Shown: one piece after another, positions 32,143 through 40,333 of the stretch | Layout of the letters: each line of letters begins with the position of its first letter | How positions within the stretch are numbered: the first letter of the stretch is position 1 | DNA from: Solirubrobacteraceae bacterium | GTDB taxonomy: Bacteria; Actinomycetota; Thermoleophilia; Solirubrobacterales; Solirubrobacteraceae | Length of the DNA: 45,479 nucleotides | Direction of reading: 5' to 3' | NCBI GenBank assembly: GCA_025934395.1 | Contig: JAICYC010000019.1 | Span: 1 to 45,479 of the forward strand | Translations under genes and position numbers: made by a program | Notes under the pieces: generated by a model | Seen by the model: the letters and a program-made list of their open reading frames with translations, nothing else | Databases searched by the model: none | Told to the model about the DNA's origin: nothing

Positions 32143-32198
32143 GCGACGGCCCCTCCGGCGCACCGGGCGGGCCTGCCGGCCCTGCCGGGCGGGCGCCC

Positions 32199-32798
32199 TC
32201 AGGCGCTCTCGAGCCAGCTCAGCAGCGCGCGTGCGGCACGCCCCCGGTGGCTGATCGCATCCTTCTCGTCATCTGAGAGCTCGGCCATCGTGCGACCTGC
32301 GGCGTCCTCGTCGGGGAGGAACGCGGGGTCGTAGCCGAAGCCGCCCATGCCCCGCGGCTCGGCGGCGAGGCGGCCGCTGCAGCGCCCCTCGAACAGCTCC
32401 TCGATCGATCGTTCGGGGTCGCAGTAGGCGATCGCGCACACGTACTCCAGGCCGCTTCCGGCAGGCGCCTCGCGCAGCAGCTTGGCGAGGTTCTCGCCGT
32501 CGCTGGCGTCCTCGCCCGCGTAGCGCGCGGAGCGGACGCCCGGCGCCCCGCCGAGGGCGTCCGCGGCGATCCCCGAGTCGTCCGCGAACGCCGGCCGCCC
32601 GCATGCCCGTGCGGCCGCGCGCGCCTTCTCGAGCGCGTTCTCCGCGAACGTCGCGCCGTCCTCGGGGGGCAGCTCCACCTCGGCGCCCAGCGGCTCGATG
32701 AGCCATGCACGGTCCGCCCCGGCCAGCAGCCGTTCGAACTCCCGTGTCTTGTGGTGGTTGTGGGTCGCGAGCAGCAGCGTGCGCTGCGCCGAGCTCAA
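32199..32798 (-). CDS. rdgB: XTP/dITP diphosphatase (RdgB/HAM1)
   Basis: A 199-residue house-cleaning pyrophosphatase that removes ITP, dITP and XTP. Motifs: LLLATHNHHKTREFERLL (nucleotide-binding start), the metal and catalytic segment PAFADDSGIAADALGGAPGV, RSARYAGE, GGFGYDPAFLPDED and the base-recognition SHRGRAARALL. The start is TTG 32798, overlapping the TGA of RNase PH as TTGA, so the two are translated from one message. The rph-rdgB order is common in bacteria, which supports both calls. Confidence 0.95.
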   Translation of the reverse strand: MSSAQRTLLLATHNHHKTREFERLLAGADRAWLIEPLGAEVELPPEDGATFAENALEKARAAARACGRPAFADDSGIAADALGGAPGVRSARYAGEDASDGENLAKLLREAPAGSGLEYVCAIAYCDPERSIEELFEGRCSGRLAAEPRGMGGFGYDPAFLPDEDAAGRTMAELSDDEKDAISHRGRAARALLSWLESA

Positions 32799-33583
32799 GC
32801 GGACACCGCGCCCGCGTGCCCCTGCTCGGCGGGCCGCCCGGGCTCGCCCGCGGTCGCGATCGCGGCCTCCTGTGCGGCCCGCAGCTGCTCGATGCCACCC
32901 GCCGCGAGCGCGAGCAGGTCGTCGAGATGCGCGCGCGAGAGCGGCGTGCGCTCTGCGGTCGCCTGGACCTCCACCAGGCCGCCCTCCCCGGTCATCACCA
33001 CGTTCGCATCCACCTCCGCCGTGGAGTCCTCGGAGTAGTCGAGGTCGAGCAGGGCGGTGCCGCCCACGATCCCGCACGAGACCGCGGCGACCGACCCGTT
33101 CAACGGCGAGCGCTCGAGCAGGCCCTCCGCGCGCAGGCGCTCGCAGGCCAGAGACAGCGCCACGAACGCCCCCGTGATCGAAGCGCAGCGCGTGCCGCCG
33201 TCCGCCTGGAGCACGTCGCAGTCCAGGTAGAGGGTCCGTTCCCCGAGCGCGCCGAAGTCCACCACGCCGCGCAGCGAGCGCCCGATCAGCCGCTGGATCT
33301 CCACCGTGCGGCCGTCCTGACGGCCTCGCGTGGCGTCGCGCTGCTTGCGATCGCCCGTGGATGCGGGGAGCATCCCGTACTCGGCGGTCACCCAGCCGCT
33401 GCCCCGCCCGGCCATCCAACGCGGCACGCTCTCCTGCGCCGAGGCCGTGCAGATCACGCGCGTCTCGCCCATCGAGATCAGAGCCGAGCCGGTCGCGGTG
33501 CGCACGAACCCGGGCTCGATCGCCACGGGGCGCAGGTCTGCGACACCCCGCGCGTAGCTTCGCTCGCTCATCGGCGCCATCAT
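32795..33583 (-). CDS. rph: Ribonuclease PH
   Basis: A 3'-5' phosphorolytic exoribonuclease that trims tRNA ends. Motifs: [87 protein letters not shown] with catalytic Asp, and [27 protein letters not shown]. Two starts are possible: ATG 33583 (262 residues, MMAPMSERS), 6 nt behind TACCGC on this strand, or ATG 33571 (258 residues), closer to the usual family N-terminus. I list the longer one because it fits the local leaderless pattern; both lack a ribosome site. A C-terminal tail rich in Gly/Ala follows the core. It is divergent from the glycosyltransferase gene across 25 nt. Confidence 0.95.
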   Translation of the reverse strand: MMAPMSERSYARGVADLRPVAIEPGFVRTATGSALISMGETRVICTASAQESVPRWMAGRGSGWVTAEYGMLPASTGDRKQRDATRGRQDGRTVEIQRLIGRSLRGVVDFGALGERTLYLDCDVLQADGGTRCASITGAFVALSLACERLRAEGLLERSPLNGSVAAVSCGIVGGTALLDLDYSEDSTAEVDANVVMTGEGGLVEVQATAERTPLSRAHLDDLLALAAGGIEQLRAAQEAAIATAGEPGRPAEQGHAGAVSA

Positions 33584-33593
33584 TCCAGAGCGG

Positions 33594-33599
33594 TACGGT
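33594..33599 (+). promoter_or_regulatory. Leaderless-type -10 element (TACGGT)
   Basis: TACGGT ends 9 nt before GTG 33609. The same bases read on the other strand (33595-33590) give TACCGC before rph, so two back-to-back promoters would overlap here. Confidence 0.45.
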
Positions 33600-33608
33600 C
33601 GACGGATC

Positions 33609-34544
33609 GTGCGCGCGCTCGTCGTCTCGAACATGCTCCCCGACGCCGCGCACCCGGAGCGCGGCAGCTTCGTGCGCGACCAGGTCGCCGCGCTCCGTGA
33701 GCTCGACGATCTCGAGGTGGAGCTGTACGAGTTCCCGCCCGGCGGTGGGGCGCTCGCCCGCGCGGGCGTCGACCTCGCACGCCGCCGCCGGGCGGCCGCG
33801 CCCGACATCGTTCACGCGCACTTCGGGCTGACCGCGCTGCCGTCGCTGTCCGCGCCCGCCCGCGTCCGCGGGCTCACGCTCCACGGCACCGACGTTCGCC
33901 ACCCGCGCACGCGCCGGGTCACGCGTGCGGTCGCCCACAGCGTGGAGGTGCTCGGAGTCGTCTCGCGCGCGCTCGCCCAGGAGCTGCCCGCGCGCTTGGC
34001 GGGCCGCGCCGTCGAGCTGCCGTGCGGCGTCGACGTGCGCCGCTTCTCCCCGCGTCCGCGACGGGAGGCCCGGGAGCGCCTCGGCCTCGACCCGGGCGAG
34101 CCGTTCGCGCTGTTCCCCGCCGACCCCGCGCGCGCCGGCAAGCGCCACGATCGCGCGCTCGAGCTGACGCGGGCAGCGGGCGTGCGGCTGGCGGTGCTCG
34201 GCGGCGTCGCGCCGGAGCGGGTCCCGCTGTGGGTGAACGCTGCCAACGCGGTGCTCGTGCCGTCGGACCACGAGGGCTTCGGCCTGGCTGCGGTCGAGGC
34301 GCTCGCCTGCGAGGTGCCGGTGCTCGCAACGCCGGTGGGGATCCACGCGGCTGCGCTCGCCGGCATCGACGGGGCGCTGTGCGCGCCGTTCGCGCTTGAG
34401 ACCTGGCTGCCCGCGCTGCGCGCGTGCGTGCTCGACCCCGACCCACGCGCCCAGGGCCGCGCGAGCGCGGAGCGGTTCTCCGCCGTCGCGATGGCGCATC
34501 GGCTTCGCGACGCCTGGCGCGAGGCATTGCAGCGCGCCGCCTAG
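33609..34544 (+). CDS. GT4-family glycosyltransferase
   Basis: A 311-residue GT-B fold sugar transferase. The N-terminal half has [35 protein letters not shown] and [12 protein letters not shown], typical of acceptor domains. The C-terminal half has [33 protein letters not shown] and the nucleotide-sugar binding [28 protein letters not shown] with its E-x7-E spacing. It is shorter than the usual 370-400 residues, with a compact N-terminal domain. It stands alone as the only glycosyltransferase here, so the product, whether glycolipid, mannoside or wall sugar, is not known. The start is GTG 33609. Confidence 0.9.
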   Translation: MRALVVSNMLPDAAHPERGSFVRDQVAALRELDDLEVELYEFPPGGGALARAGVDLARRRRAAAPDIVHAHFGLTALPSLSAPARVRGLTLHGTDVRHPRTRRVTRAVAHSVEVLGVVSRALAQELPARLAGRAVELPCGVDVRRFSPRPRREARERLGLDPGEPFALFPADPARAGKRHDRALELTRAAGVRLAVLGGVAPERVPLWVNAANAVLVPSDHEGFGLAAVEALACEVPVLATPVGIHAAALAGIDGALCAPFALETWLPALRACVLDPDPRAQGRASAERFSAVAMAHRLRDAWREALQRAA

Positions 34545-34570
34545 GCGCGGCGGACCTCCTGGGCGCGGGG

Positions 34571-34576
34571 TAGCAT
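34571..34576 (+). promoter_or_regulatory. Leaderless-type -10 element (TAGCAT)
   Basis: TAGCAT ends 9 nt before GTG 34586, with no ribosome site. A competing ATG at 34575 falls inside the hexamer and opens another frame, so it is not used. Confidence 0.45.
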
Positions 34577-34585
34577 GAACCAGCC

Positions 34586-35395
34586 GTGGATCAGACACCC
34601 CCCACGAGCCCCGGCGCCGCCGCCGCCGCGACGCCCGACCCCGCCCAGGCTCACGCGCCCGCGCCTGCGGGCGATCGGCCCGCGTCCCAGGCGTCCCCAG
34701 CGGGCGCCGCGCACGATGCCGAGCAGCAGGGCTTCGCATCGCGCGGGCGCATGCGCCGCCGCGTGCGGTTCCTGCGCAAGGCGAGGGAGCTGGCCTACCG
34801 CGACCTCGGCGGGCTCGTGTTCAACCTGCACCGCTTCGGCCAGCGCAACGACCCGCTGGTGCTCGCCAAGCTGAACCTGCTCGGCCAGATCGACAACGAG
34901 CTGCGCACGCTCGAGCACGCGCTCGCCGAGCACCAGCCGATCACCGTGCTGCGCGAGGCGGGGATCACCGCATGCCCGCGTTGTGCGGCCATCCACAGCA
35001 GCGAAGACCGGTTCTGCCCGCGCTGCGGCATGCCGACGGGACGCCACCCGGACCTGCCGATCGCCGTCGCAGGTGCGGGCGCGGATGCTCCGCCGAGCAC
35101 CCCTGCGCCCGCGACCGCGGCAACCCGGGCCCCCGCGGCCCCCCCGGCCCCTGCGCCCTCCGCGCCGAGCGCATCGCCCGGCCCGCCCCCGAGCACGACT
35201 TCGAGCCCGCCCTCGACCCCCGGCCGAAACGCCGGTGCGAACGCACAACCGGCCCCCGTCGCTGCAACGCCGTCCGGCGCGCAGCACCCCACCGAGCAGC
35301 ACGACTCGGTGCCCGCCGACGGCCCGGAGCGCGCGGCGGCGACCCCCCGGGAGGACATCACCGAGGTCGTGCGCCCGTCGGCCAAAGGGCCGTGA
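34586..35395 (+). CDS. Zinc-ribbon protein with helical core and disordered tails
   Basis: A 269-residue protein. The first 50 residues are Pro/Ala-rich and likely disordered. A helical core follows (about 54-120: RMRRRVRFLRKARELAYRDLGG, LAKLNLLGQIDNELRTLEHAL), then a zinc ribbon with CPRC (about 129-132) and CPRCGMPTG (about 144). The remaining 115 residues are Pro/Ala/Ser/Thr-rich. The stop overlaps the next start as GTGA, and that protein also carries a zinc ribbon plus a membrane span, so the two probably form one complex. No family name is secure. The tails may be a bacterial scaffold or a surface-linked element, but the protein has no signal peptide. Confidence 0.75.
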   Translation: MDQTPPTSPGAAAAATPDPAQAHAPAPAGDRPASQASPAGAAHDAEQQGFASRGRMRRRVRFLRKARELAYRDLGGLVFNLHRFGQRNDPLVLAKLNLLGQIDNELRTLEHALAEHQPITVLREAGITACPRCAAIHSSEDRFCPRCGMPTGRHPDLPIAVAGAGADAPPSTPAPATAATRAPAAPPAPAPSAPSASPGPPPSTTSSPPSTPGRNAGANAQPAPVAATPSGAQHPTEQHDSVPADGPERAAATPREDITEVVRPSAKGP

Positions 35396-35913
35396 GCGCC
35401 GCCGCGCCGCCGGGCACCACGCATACGGGCGTTCCGGCGCAGCCCGGGACCCACGTGGGCGCGGACGTCGCCCAGCCACCCGCGGAGGCGTGCCCGCTGT
35501 GCGGGACCGGGCTCGCCCCCGAGCAGGAGTGGTGCCTGCGCTGCGGCGCGGCCGCGCGCACACGGCTCGCTGCGGCGCCCGACTGGAAGCTGCCTGTCGC
35601 GCTGATCGCGGTGATCGCCGTGCTCGCTCTGGGCGCGCTCGCCGCGGCGCTCGTGAAGCTCGCCGGCGACTCGGGCCCCTCCCCGAACCCCGTCACCCGC
35701 ACCGTCGCTGCTCCGGCCGCAGCCACGCCCCCCGCGGCGACCCCGTCCACCCCCGTCGCACCCCCCGCCACGACGACCACGCCGGGGGCGGCGACCGCCC
35801 CGAGCGGAGCGGGCGCGAGCACCGCTCCCGGCACCTCGCCCACGCCGGGCGCCACCACGACGGCGCCCGCGGCGGGCGCGACGAGCACGGCGCCGGCCCA
35901 GCCGGCCAGATAG
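35392..35913 (+). CDS. Zinc-ribbon protein with one membrane span and Pro/Thr/Ala-rich tail
   Basis: A 173-residue protein that starts at GTG 35392 in a GTGA overlap with the previous gene. After 30 residues of linker comes the zinc ribbon CPLCGTGL...WCLRCGAAA (about 35-53), then one hydrophobic span (about 64-86, WKLPVALIAVIAVLALGALA). The rest (about 95-173) is almost only Pro, Thr, Ala, Gly and Ser, as in exposed wall-spanning or disordered stalks. With the ribbon before the span, the ribbon should be cytosolic and the stalk outside. It pairs with the first zinc-ribbon protein; function unknown. Confidence 0.75.
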   Translation: MSAAAPPGTTHTGVPAQPGTHVGADVAQPPAEACPLCGTGLAPEQEWCLRCGAAARTRLAAAPDWKLPVALIAVIAVLALGALAAALVKLAGDSGPSPNPVTRTVAAPAAATPPAATPSTPVAPPATTTTPGAATAPSGAGASTAPGTSPTPGATTTAPAAGATSTAPAQPAR

Positions 35914-35968
35914 GCACTGGGACGCTGCGGTCGCGCCCGTCGCGCCCGCGAGGGCCGGGCGCGACGGA

Positions 35969-35974
35969 TACGGT
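35969..35974 (+). promoter_or_regulatory. Leaderless-type -10 element (TACGGT)
   Basis: GATACGGT with the hexamer ending 8 nt before GTG 35983 and no ribosome site. Confidence 0.5.
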
Positions 35975-35982
35975 TCTGCGTT

Positions 35983-37470
35983 GTGACGCCCGGCCAAGCG
36001 ACCGCGGTCTCGCGCGAGGCGGACTTAGTCGTCGTTGGCGCAGGGGGCGCGGGCCTGTACGCCGCGCTGTGCGCCGCGCGCGAGGGCGCGGAGGTGGTGC
36101 TCGTCTCGGCGACGCCGCTCGCGCAGACCGCGAGCTACTGGGCCCAGGGCGGCCTCGCCGCCGCGCTCGCCCCGGACGACAGCTTCGAGCTGCACCTCGC
36201 CGACACCGAGCGCGCCGGCCGCGGCCTGGTACGCCGCGCAGCCGCGCAGACGCTCGTGCGCGAGGCGCCCGAGGTGGTGGGCGATCTGCAGACGCTCGGC
36301 GTGCGTTTCGACGCGGATCGCTTCGGCCAGCTCGCGCTGGGGCTGGAGGGCGGCCACTCCGTGCGACGCGTTGTGCACGCGGGCGGAAGCGCCACCGGGC
36401 GGCGCGTCGTGCGCCAGCTGTCGGCGCTCGCCGCCGCACACCCGCTCGTGGAGGTGTTCGAGGGCTCGCGGGTGCAGGCGCTGTGGCGGCGTGAGGGGCG
36501 CTGCGCGGGCGTCGCGTGCGACGACGGACGCGTGATCGCCTCCCGCTCGGTGGTGCTCGCCACCGGCGGTGCCGCGGCGCTGTGGTCGCGTACCACCAAC
36601 CCGCCCGGGTCGCAGGGCATCGGGCTGCAGCTGGCCCACACCGCGGGGGCGCGCCTCGCCGACATCGAGCTGCTGCAGTTCCACCCGACCGCCGTGATCG
36701 GCGTGCCGGGACGCGAAGGGTTCCTCGTCACCGAGGCGATCCGCGGGGAGGGCGCCACCCTCCACGACGCCGCGGGCGAGCGCTTCGTCGACGAGCTCGC
36801 GCCCCGCGACGAGGTGTCACGCGCGATCCACGAGCTGCTCGCCCGCAGCGGTGCGCGGTCGGTGGGCCTCGACATGCGCGGTGTCGATCCGGCGAAGGTC
36901 CCCAACGTCGTCGCCGCGCTGCGCGACGCGGGGCTCGACCCGACCCGCGAGCTGGTGCCGGTCGCGCCCGCCGCGCACTACATGATGGGCGGAGTCGTCA
37001 CCGATCTCGACTCGCAGTCCACGCTGCCCGAGCTCTACGCGGTGGGCGAGACCGCCTGCACCGGGCTGCACGGGGCCAACCGGCTCGCCTCCAACTCGCT
37101 CAGCGAGTGCTTCGTGTTCGCTCGCCGCGCGGTGCACCGTGCGCTCGCGCGCCCCGCGCCGGCGAGCGTCGAGCCGACCCGGGCCGAGCTCGCGGAGCTG
37201 CGCCGCAGGCCCGCGCCGGAGTCGGCCGAGCGCAGCACGCGCGAGGCGCTGTGGGCGCGCGCCGGTGTGGTCCGCCGCGCCGAGGACCTCGAGCTGCTGC
37301 TCGATGACCCCCACCCGCTCGCCCAGCTGATCGCCCGCGCCGCCCTGGCCCGCTGCGAGAGCCGCGGCGCGCACCTTCGCGCGGACCACCCCGGTCCCGA
37401 CCCCGCGTTCGACCACCGCCACGGCGTGATCGACCCGGGGGGAGAGATCGCCTGGGAGCGCTGGGACTGA
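35983..37470 (+). CDS. nadB: L-aspartate oxidase
   Basis: A 495-residue flavoenzyme that oxidises L-aspartate to iminoaspartate, the first step of de novo NAD synthesis. It has the FAD dinucleotide motif LVVVGAGGAGLYAAL (15-29), SYWAQGGLAAAL (49-60), HSVRRVVHAGGSATGRRV, VVLATGGAAALWSRTTNPPGSQGIG, ELLQFHPTAV, the active-site region FLVTEAIRGEGATLHDAAGERF, HYMMGGVVTDL and the C-terminal GETACTGLHGANRLASNSLSECFVFARRA. The usual partners nadA and nadC are not in the window; if they are absent elsewhere this would be unusual. The start is GTG 35983 behind TACGGT. Confidence 0.95.
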   Translation: MTPGQATAVSREADLVVVGAGGAGLYAALCAAREGAEVVLVSATPLAQTASYWAQGGLAAALAPDDSFELHLADTERAGRGLVRRAAAQTLVREAPEVVGDLQTLGVRFDADRFGQLALGLEGGHSVRRVVHAGGSATGRRVVRQLSALAAAHPLVEVFEGSRVQALWRREGRCAGVACDDGRVIASRSVVLATGGAAALWSRTTNPPGSQGIGLQLAHTAGARLADIELLQFHPTAVIGVPGREGFLVTEAIRGEGATLHDAAGERFVDELAPRDEVSRAIHELLARSGARSVGLDMRGVDPAKVPNVVAALRDAGLDPTRELVPVAPAAHYMMGGVVTDLDSQSTLPELYAVGETACTGLHGANRLASNSLSECFVFARRAVHRALARPAPASVEPTRAELAELRRRPAPESAERSTREALWARAGVVRRAEDLELLLDDPHPLAQLIARAALARCESRGAHLRADHPGPDPAFDHRHGVIDPGGEIAWERWD

Positions 37471-37708
37471 CCAGAGACGCTGCCCGGCAGGGGTCGTCGA
37501 CCCTCGCAAAACGGCTGCGACCCGTTTCCCTGGAGCCCGAAGGGTTAGCGAAACATAAGAAGTTCGACCCAAAGGCCCGGAACTCGCTCTTTTCGGGCCG
37601 CAGCCGTGTTGGCGATTTAGGAAGGCCTGAGAGACGTGTGGAGTCTTCCAGGATGGCGGGAGTGCGCGAAACAGCAGATCGGAGCAAGAGAGGTTCAGGA
37701 GCGGTCCC
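37471..37708 (+). promoter_or_regulatory. Long leader region before the DUF5763-like gene, possible stress promoter
   Basis: This 238-nt gap is less GC-rich than its neighbours. GTTT (37524-37527), a 14-nt spacer and GGGTTA (37542-37547) resemble an SigB-type stress promoter, which would leave a leader of about 155 nt. The leader or its flank contains a palindrome GGGTCG-T-CGACCC (37491-37503), three CGACCC copies (37498, 37518 and 37565), a hairpin GGCCCG/CGGGCC (37574-37599), and GGCGATTTAGGAA (37611-37623), which also recurs before the DUF1802 gene. I could not match any riboswitch class. Confidence 0.35.
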
Positions 37709-38143
37709 ATGTACCAGTTCAGTAGAGCCATCTATCGCAGGCTTGCGCCCCAGGTTCTGCCGCCGCCCGCGGGGCTGCCCGCATCGAGCAACCATGCGGC
37801 CGTGCTGAAGGCCTGCGAGGACGTAGTAACCCGGCTCGCCATCGACCGTCACAACTTCGCGCGGCCCGAGCGCGCCCTGTTCAGCCAGATCCGCAGCTAC
37901 TTCCCGATGTCGGCCCAGGCGCACGTCCACTGCGTGGTGACGCGCTACATGGGCTTCGCGCAGCAGTTCCTGATCGAACACCCCCACGAGGGATACACAG
38001 CCGTCAGCGGCGCGCCGCCGCAATGTCGCGCGACCACGCGCAAAGGCGCGCCGTGCCAGCGCACCCCGCTGCCGCACAACGGCTACTGCCCTTCCCACCA
38101 GCACCTCGCAGAAACCGAGGATCGCGAGCTCGCGGCGGCCTGA
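37709..38143 (+). CDS. Small Cys/His-rich protein, DUF5763-like C-terminus
   Basis: A 144-residue protein starting at ATG 37709 behind a canonical AGGAG (37697-37701, spacer 7 nt), in contrast to its leaderless neighbours. Residues 1-100 are helical (ALFSQIRSYFPMSAQAHVHC, then VTRYMGFAQQFLIEHPHEG) and match nothing that I know. Residues about 107-130 read CRATTRKGAPCQRTP...NGYCPSHQHL, the C-x9-C/C-x2-H pattern of the DUF5763 zinc-binding motif, which appears in phage and other bacterial proteins. The leader suggests regulated expression. Binding to nucleic acid is possible but only a guess. Confidence 0.8.
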   Translation: MYQFSRAIYRRLAPQVLPPPAGLPASSNHAAVLKACEDVVTRLAIDRHNFARPERALFSQIRSYFPMSAQAHVHCVVTRYMGFAQQFLIEHPHEGYTAVSGAPPQCRATTRKGAPCQRTPLPHNGYCPSHQHLAETEDRELAAA

Positions 38144-38222
38144 GCGCGGGCACCCCCTCCCGCGGAGCGGAACACAACCGCCACCTCAGGGTGAAGCACC
38201 CCGCCCCGAGGGCTCGGCCGCC

Positions 38223-38267
38223 GCGTTGTCGTTCGCAGCGTTGTCATTCGCCGCGTGATCACCCGCC
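38223..38267 (+). repeat. Three tandem 15-nt repeats upstream of the hydantoinase operon
   Basis: GCGTTGTCGTTCGCA, GCGTTGTCATTCGCC and GCGTGATCACCCGCC are laid head to tail. The first two differ by 2 bases and the third is more diverged. They end 14 nt before the -10 hexamer TACGCT, a position suited to an activator or repressor. Confidence 0.55.
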
Positions 38268-38281
38268 GCGGCGGCCTGACG

Positions 38282-38287
38282 TACGCT
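38282..38287 (+). promoter_or_regulatory. Leaderless-type -10 element (TACGCT)
   Basis: TACGCT ends 6 nt before GTG 38294, with no ribosome site. It is the same hexamer and spacing as before GTG 20950. Confidence 0.5.
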
Positions 38288-38293
38288 GCGGCG

Positions 38294-40333
38294 GTGCTGC
38301 TCGGCGTCGATGTAGGCGGGACCTTCACCGACGCCGTGCTCGTGGGGGAGGACGGCGCGATCCACACCGCGAAGGTGCCCACCACCCCCTCGCAGCAGGC
38401 GCGCGGGGTGCTCGCGGCGGTGCGCGAGGTGCTCTCGCGCGCGGGTGCGAAGGCCGGCGCGGTGACCCGCTTCGCGCACGGGATGACGGTTGCCACGAAC
38501 GCGCTGCTCGAGGGCGACACCGCCCGCACCGCACTCGTCACCACGGCCGGGTTCACCGACGTGATCGAGCTGGGACGCCAGAGCAGGCCGCATCTCTACC
38601 GCCTGTGGGACGCCCCTCCCTTGCCCCTCGTGCCCGCCGAGCTCCGCTTCGGGACTCGCGAGCGGACGGGACCGGACGGCGTGCTCGTGCCGCTCGCAGA
38701 GGAGGACGCACGGGCGGTCGTCGACGAGCTCGCCGCGGCTGCGCCGGAGGCGGTGGCGGTGTCGCTGCTGCACTCCTACGCGGACCCGTCCCACGAGCGC
38801 CTGCTCGGCGAGCTGATCGAGGCGCGCCTGCCGAACGCCCACGTCTCGCTCTCCAGCGACCTCGTGGGGACGTTCCGCGAGTTCGAGCGCACCGCCACGA
38901 CCGTGCTCGACGCCGCGCTCTCGCCGCGGCTGCGCGGCTATCTCGGCGAGCTCGGGCGTGAGGCGCTCGCGCTGGGCGTCTGCGAGCCGCAGATCATGCA
39001 GTCCTCGGGCGGGCTCACGCACCTCGGCAGGGCCGGTGCCCACGCGGCGCTGACCGCGCTGTCGGGGCCCGCAGGCGGCGTGGGCGGTGCCCAGCTCGTG
39101 GCCGAGCTCGCGGGCGAGGCGGACGTTCTCTGCTTCGACATGGGCGGCACCTCGTGCGACGTGTGCGTGCTCGCGGAGGGGCAGGTCCCAGAGACCGCCG
39201 AGCGAACGGTGGCGGGGCGGCCGCTGTCGCTGCCGTCGCTCGACATCCACACGGTCGGCGCGGGGGGCGGATCGATCGCGTGGCGCGACGGCGGCGGCGC
39301 GCTGCGCGTGGGGCCGCGCTCCGCGGGCGCCGACCCCGGCCCCGCTTGTTACGGGCGTGGCAGAGACCTCCCCACCGTCACCGACGCGAACCTGCTCCTC
39401 GGCCGGCTGCTCGGCGACGCGCCGCTCGCGGGCGGCGTCGCGCTCGACCGCGCGGCCGCGCGGCGCGCCGTGGGCGCGCTCGCCCACGAGCTCCACCTGA
39501 CCGAGCTCGCCTGCGCCGAGGGCATCGTCCGGGTCGCCGAGGCCGAGATGCTGGGCGCGCTGCGCGTGATGACGGTGCAGCGCGGGATCGATCCGCGCCG
39601 GCTCGCGCTGATGCCGTTCGGCGGCGCAGGCCCTCTGCACGCCTGCGCGCTCGCCGAGGGGCTCGGGATCGAACGCGTCCTGTGCCCGCAGGCATCGGGG
39701 GTGCTCTCCGCGCTCGGGCTCGCGGCCGCGCCACCGCGCTGCGACTCCGCACGCACCGTGATGCTCGCCGGCGCCTCCCTCGGCGAGGAGCGCCTCGGAA
39801 CGGCGCGGGCGGCGCTGCTCTCGGAGGCGCTCGCCGACCTGCGCGGACCCGCCGAGCGCGCGCGCGTTCGTTACGAGCTGCGCTACCGCGGGCAGTCCTT
39901 CGAGCTTCCGGTCGACGAGGACCTGCCCGCCCCGGTCGGTGTGCCGGCGCCCGGCGCGAAGGTGCCGGGCGCCGACGCGACAGCGCTCGCGTCACGCTTC
40001 CACGACGCCCACGAAGCTCGCTACGGCTACCGAGACGAGGAGGCGGACGTCGAGCTGGTGACGATGCGCGTATCCGTGTGGGGATCGTCCCCCGTGCTCG
40101 CACCGCGCGCCGCAGCCACCGCCCAGCGCGCCGGCCCGCAGCGCACCGCGCTCGTGATCGGCGGCGAGCCGGTGGAGGCGACGCTGCTGCTGGGCGAGCC
40201 GGAAGCCGGCCAGGCCGTGCGCGGCCCCGCGCTGGTGGCCTTGCCCGCGGCGACGCTTCTGGTGCGGCCGGGGTGGTCCGGCTCGGTCGACGCCCACGGG
40301 ACGATCGCGCTCACGCGCAGCGGGGTGGAGTGA
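38294..40333 (+). CDS. hyuA: Hydantoinase/oxoprolinase subunit A (HyuA-like)
   Basis: A 679-residue protein of the N-methylhydantoinase A / 5-oxoprolinase / acetophenone carboxylase family. These ATP-dependent enzymes open or carboxylate a substrate together with a B subunit. Seen: the N-terminal phosphate loop LLGVDVGGTFTDAVLV, RFAHGMTVATNALLEG, QSSGGLTHL, the second phosphate motif CFDMGGTSCDVCVLAEG, HTVGAGGGSIAW, ADPGPACYGRG, MPFGGAGPLHACALAE and RVRYELRYRGQSFEL. The GTG at 38294 is preferred to an upstream GTG (38255), which lies inside the tandem repeats and adds 13 residues not seen in the family. The gene overlaps hyuB by 4 nt (GTGA). Confidence 0.92.
   Translation: MLLGVDVGGTFTDAVLVGEDGAIHTAKVPTTPSQQARGVLAAVREVLSRAGAKAGAVTRFAHGMTVATNALLEGDTARTALVTTAGFTDVIELGRQSRPHLYRLWDAPPLPLVPAELRFGTRERTGPDGVLVPLAEEDARAVVDELAAAAPEAVAVSLLHSYADPSHERLLGELIEARLPNAHVSLSSDLVGTFREFERTATTVLDAALSPRLRGYLGELGREALALGVCEPQIMQSSGGLTHLGRAGAHAALTALSGPAGGVGGAQLVAELAGEADVLCFDMGGTSCDVCVLAEGQVPETAERTVAGRPLSLPSLDIHTVGAGGGSIAWRDGGGALRVGPRSAGADPGPACYGRGRDLPTVTDANLLLGRLLGDAPLAGGVALDRAAARRAVGALAHELHLTELACAEGIVRVAEAEMLGALRVMTVQRGIDPRRLALMPFGGAGPLHACALAEGLGIERVLCPQASGVLSALGLAAAPPRCDSARTVMLAGASLGEERLGTARAALLSEALADLRGPAERARVRYELRYRGQSFELPVDEDLPAPVGVPAPGAKVPGADATALASRFHDAHEARYGYRDEEADVELVTMRVSVWGSSPVLAPRAAATAQRAGPQRTALVIGGEPVEATLLLGEPEAGQAVRGPALVALPAATLLVRPGWSGSVDAHGTIALTRSGVE

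Noticed and set aside
32199..34739. An 846-residue minus-strand frame extending rdgB upstream through the rph and glycosyltransferase region
   Set aside because: Only the last ~199 residues match RdgB; the rest is the reverse strand of other genes. The TTG at 32798 with its TTGA overlap is the sensible start.
37471..37708. Known riboswitch (c-di-AMP, cobalamin, SAM or similar) before the DUF5763-like gene
   Set aside because: I could not find the conserved core of any class; only unassigned hairpins and repeats are visible, so it is kept only as an unidentified leader.
38255..38293. GTG at 38255 as the start of hyuA
   Set aside because: It lies inside the tandem repeats, adds residues not expected in the family, and has no ribosome site, whereas GTG 38294 has a well-placed -10 element.
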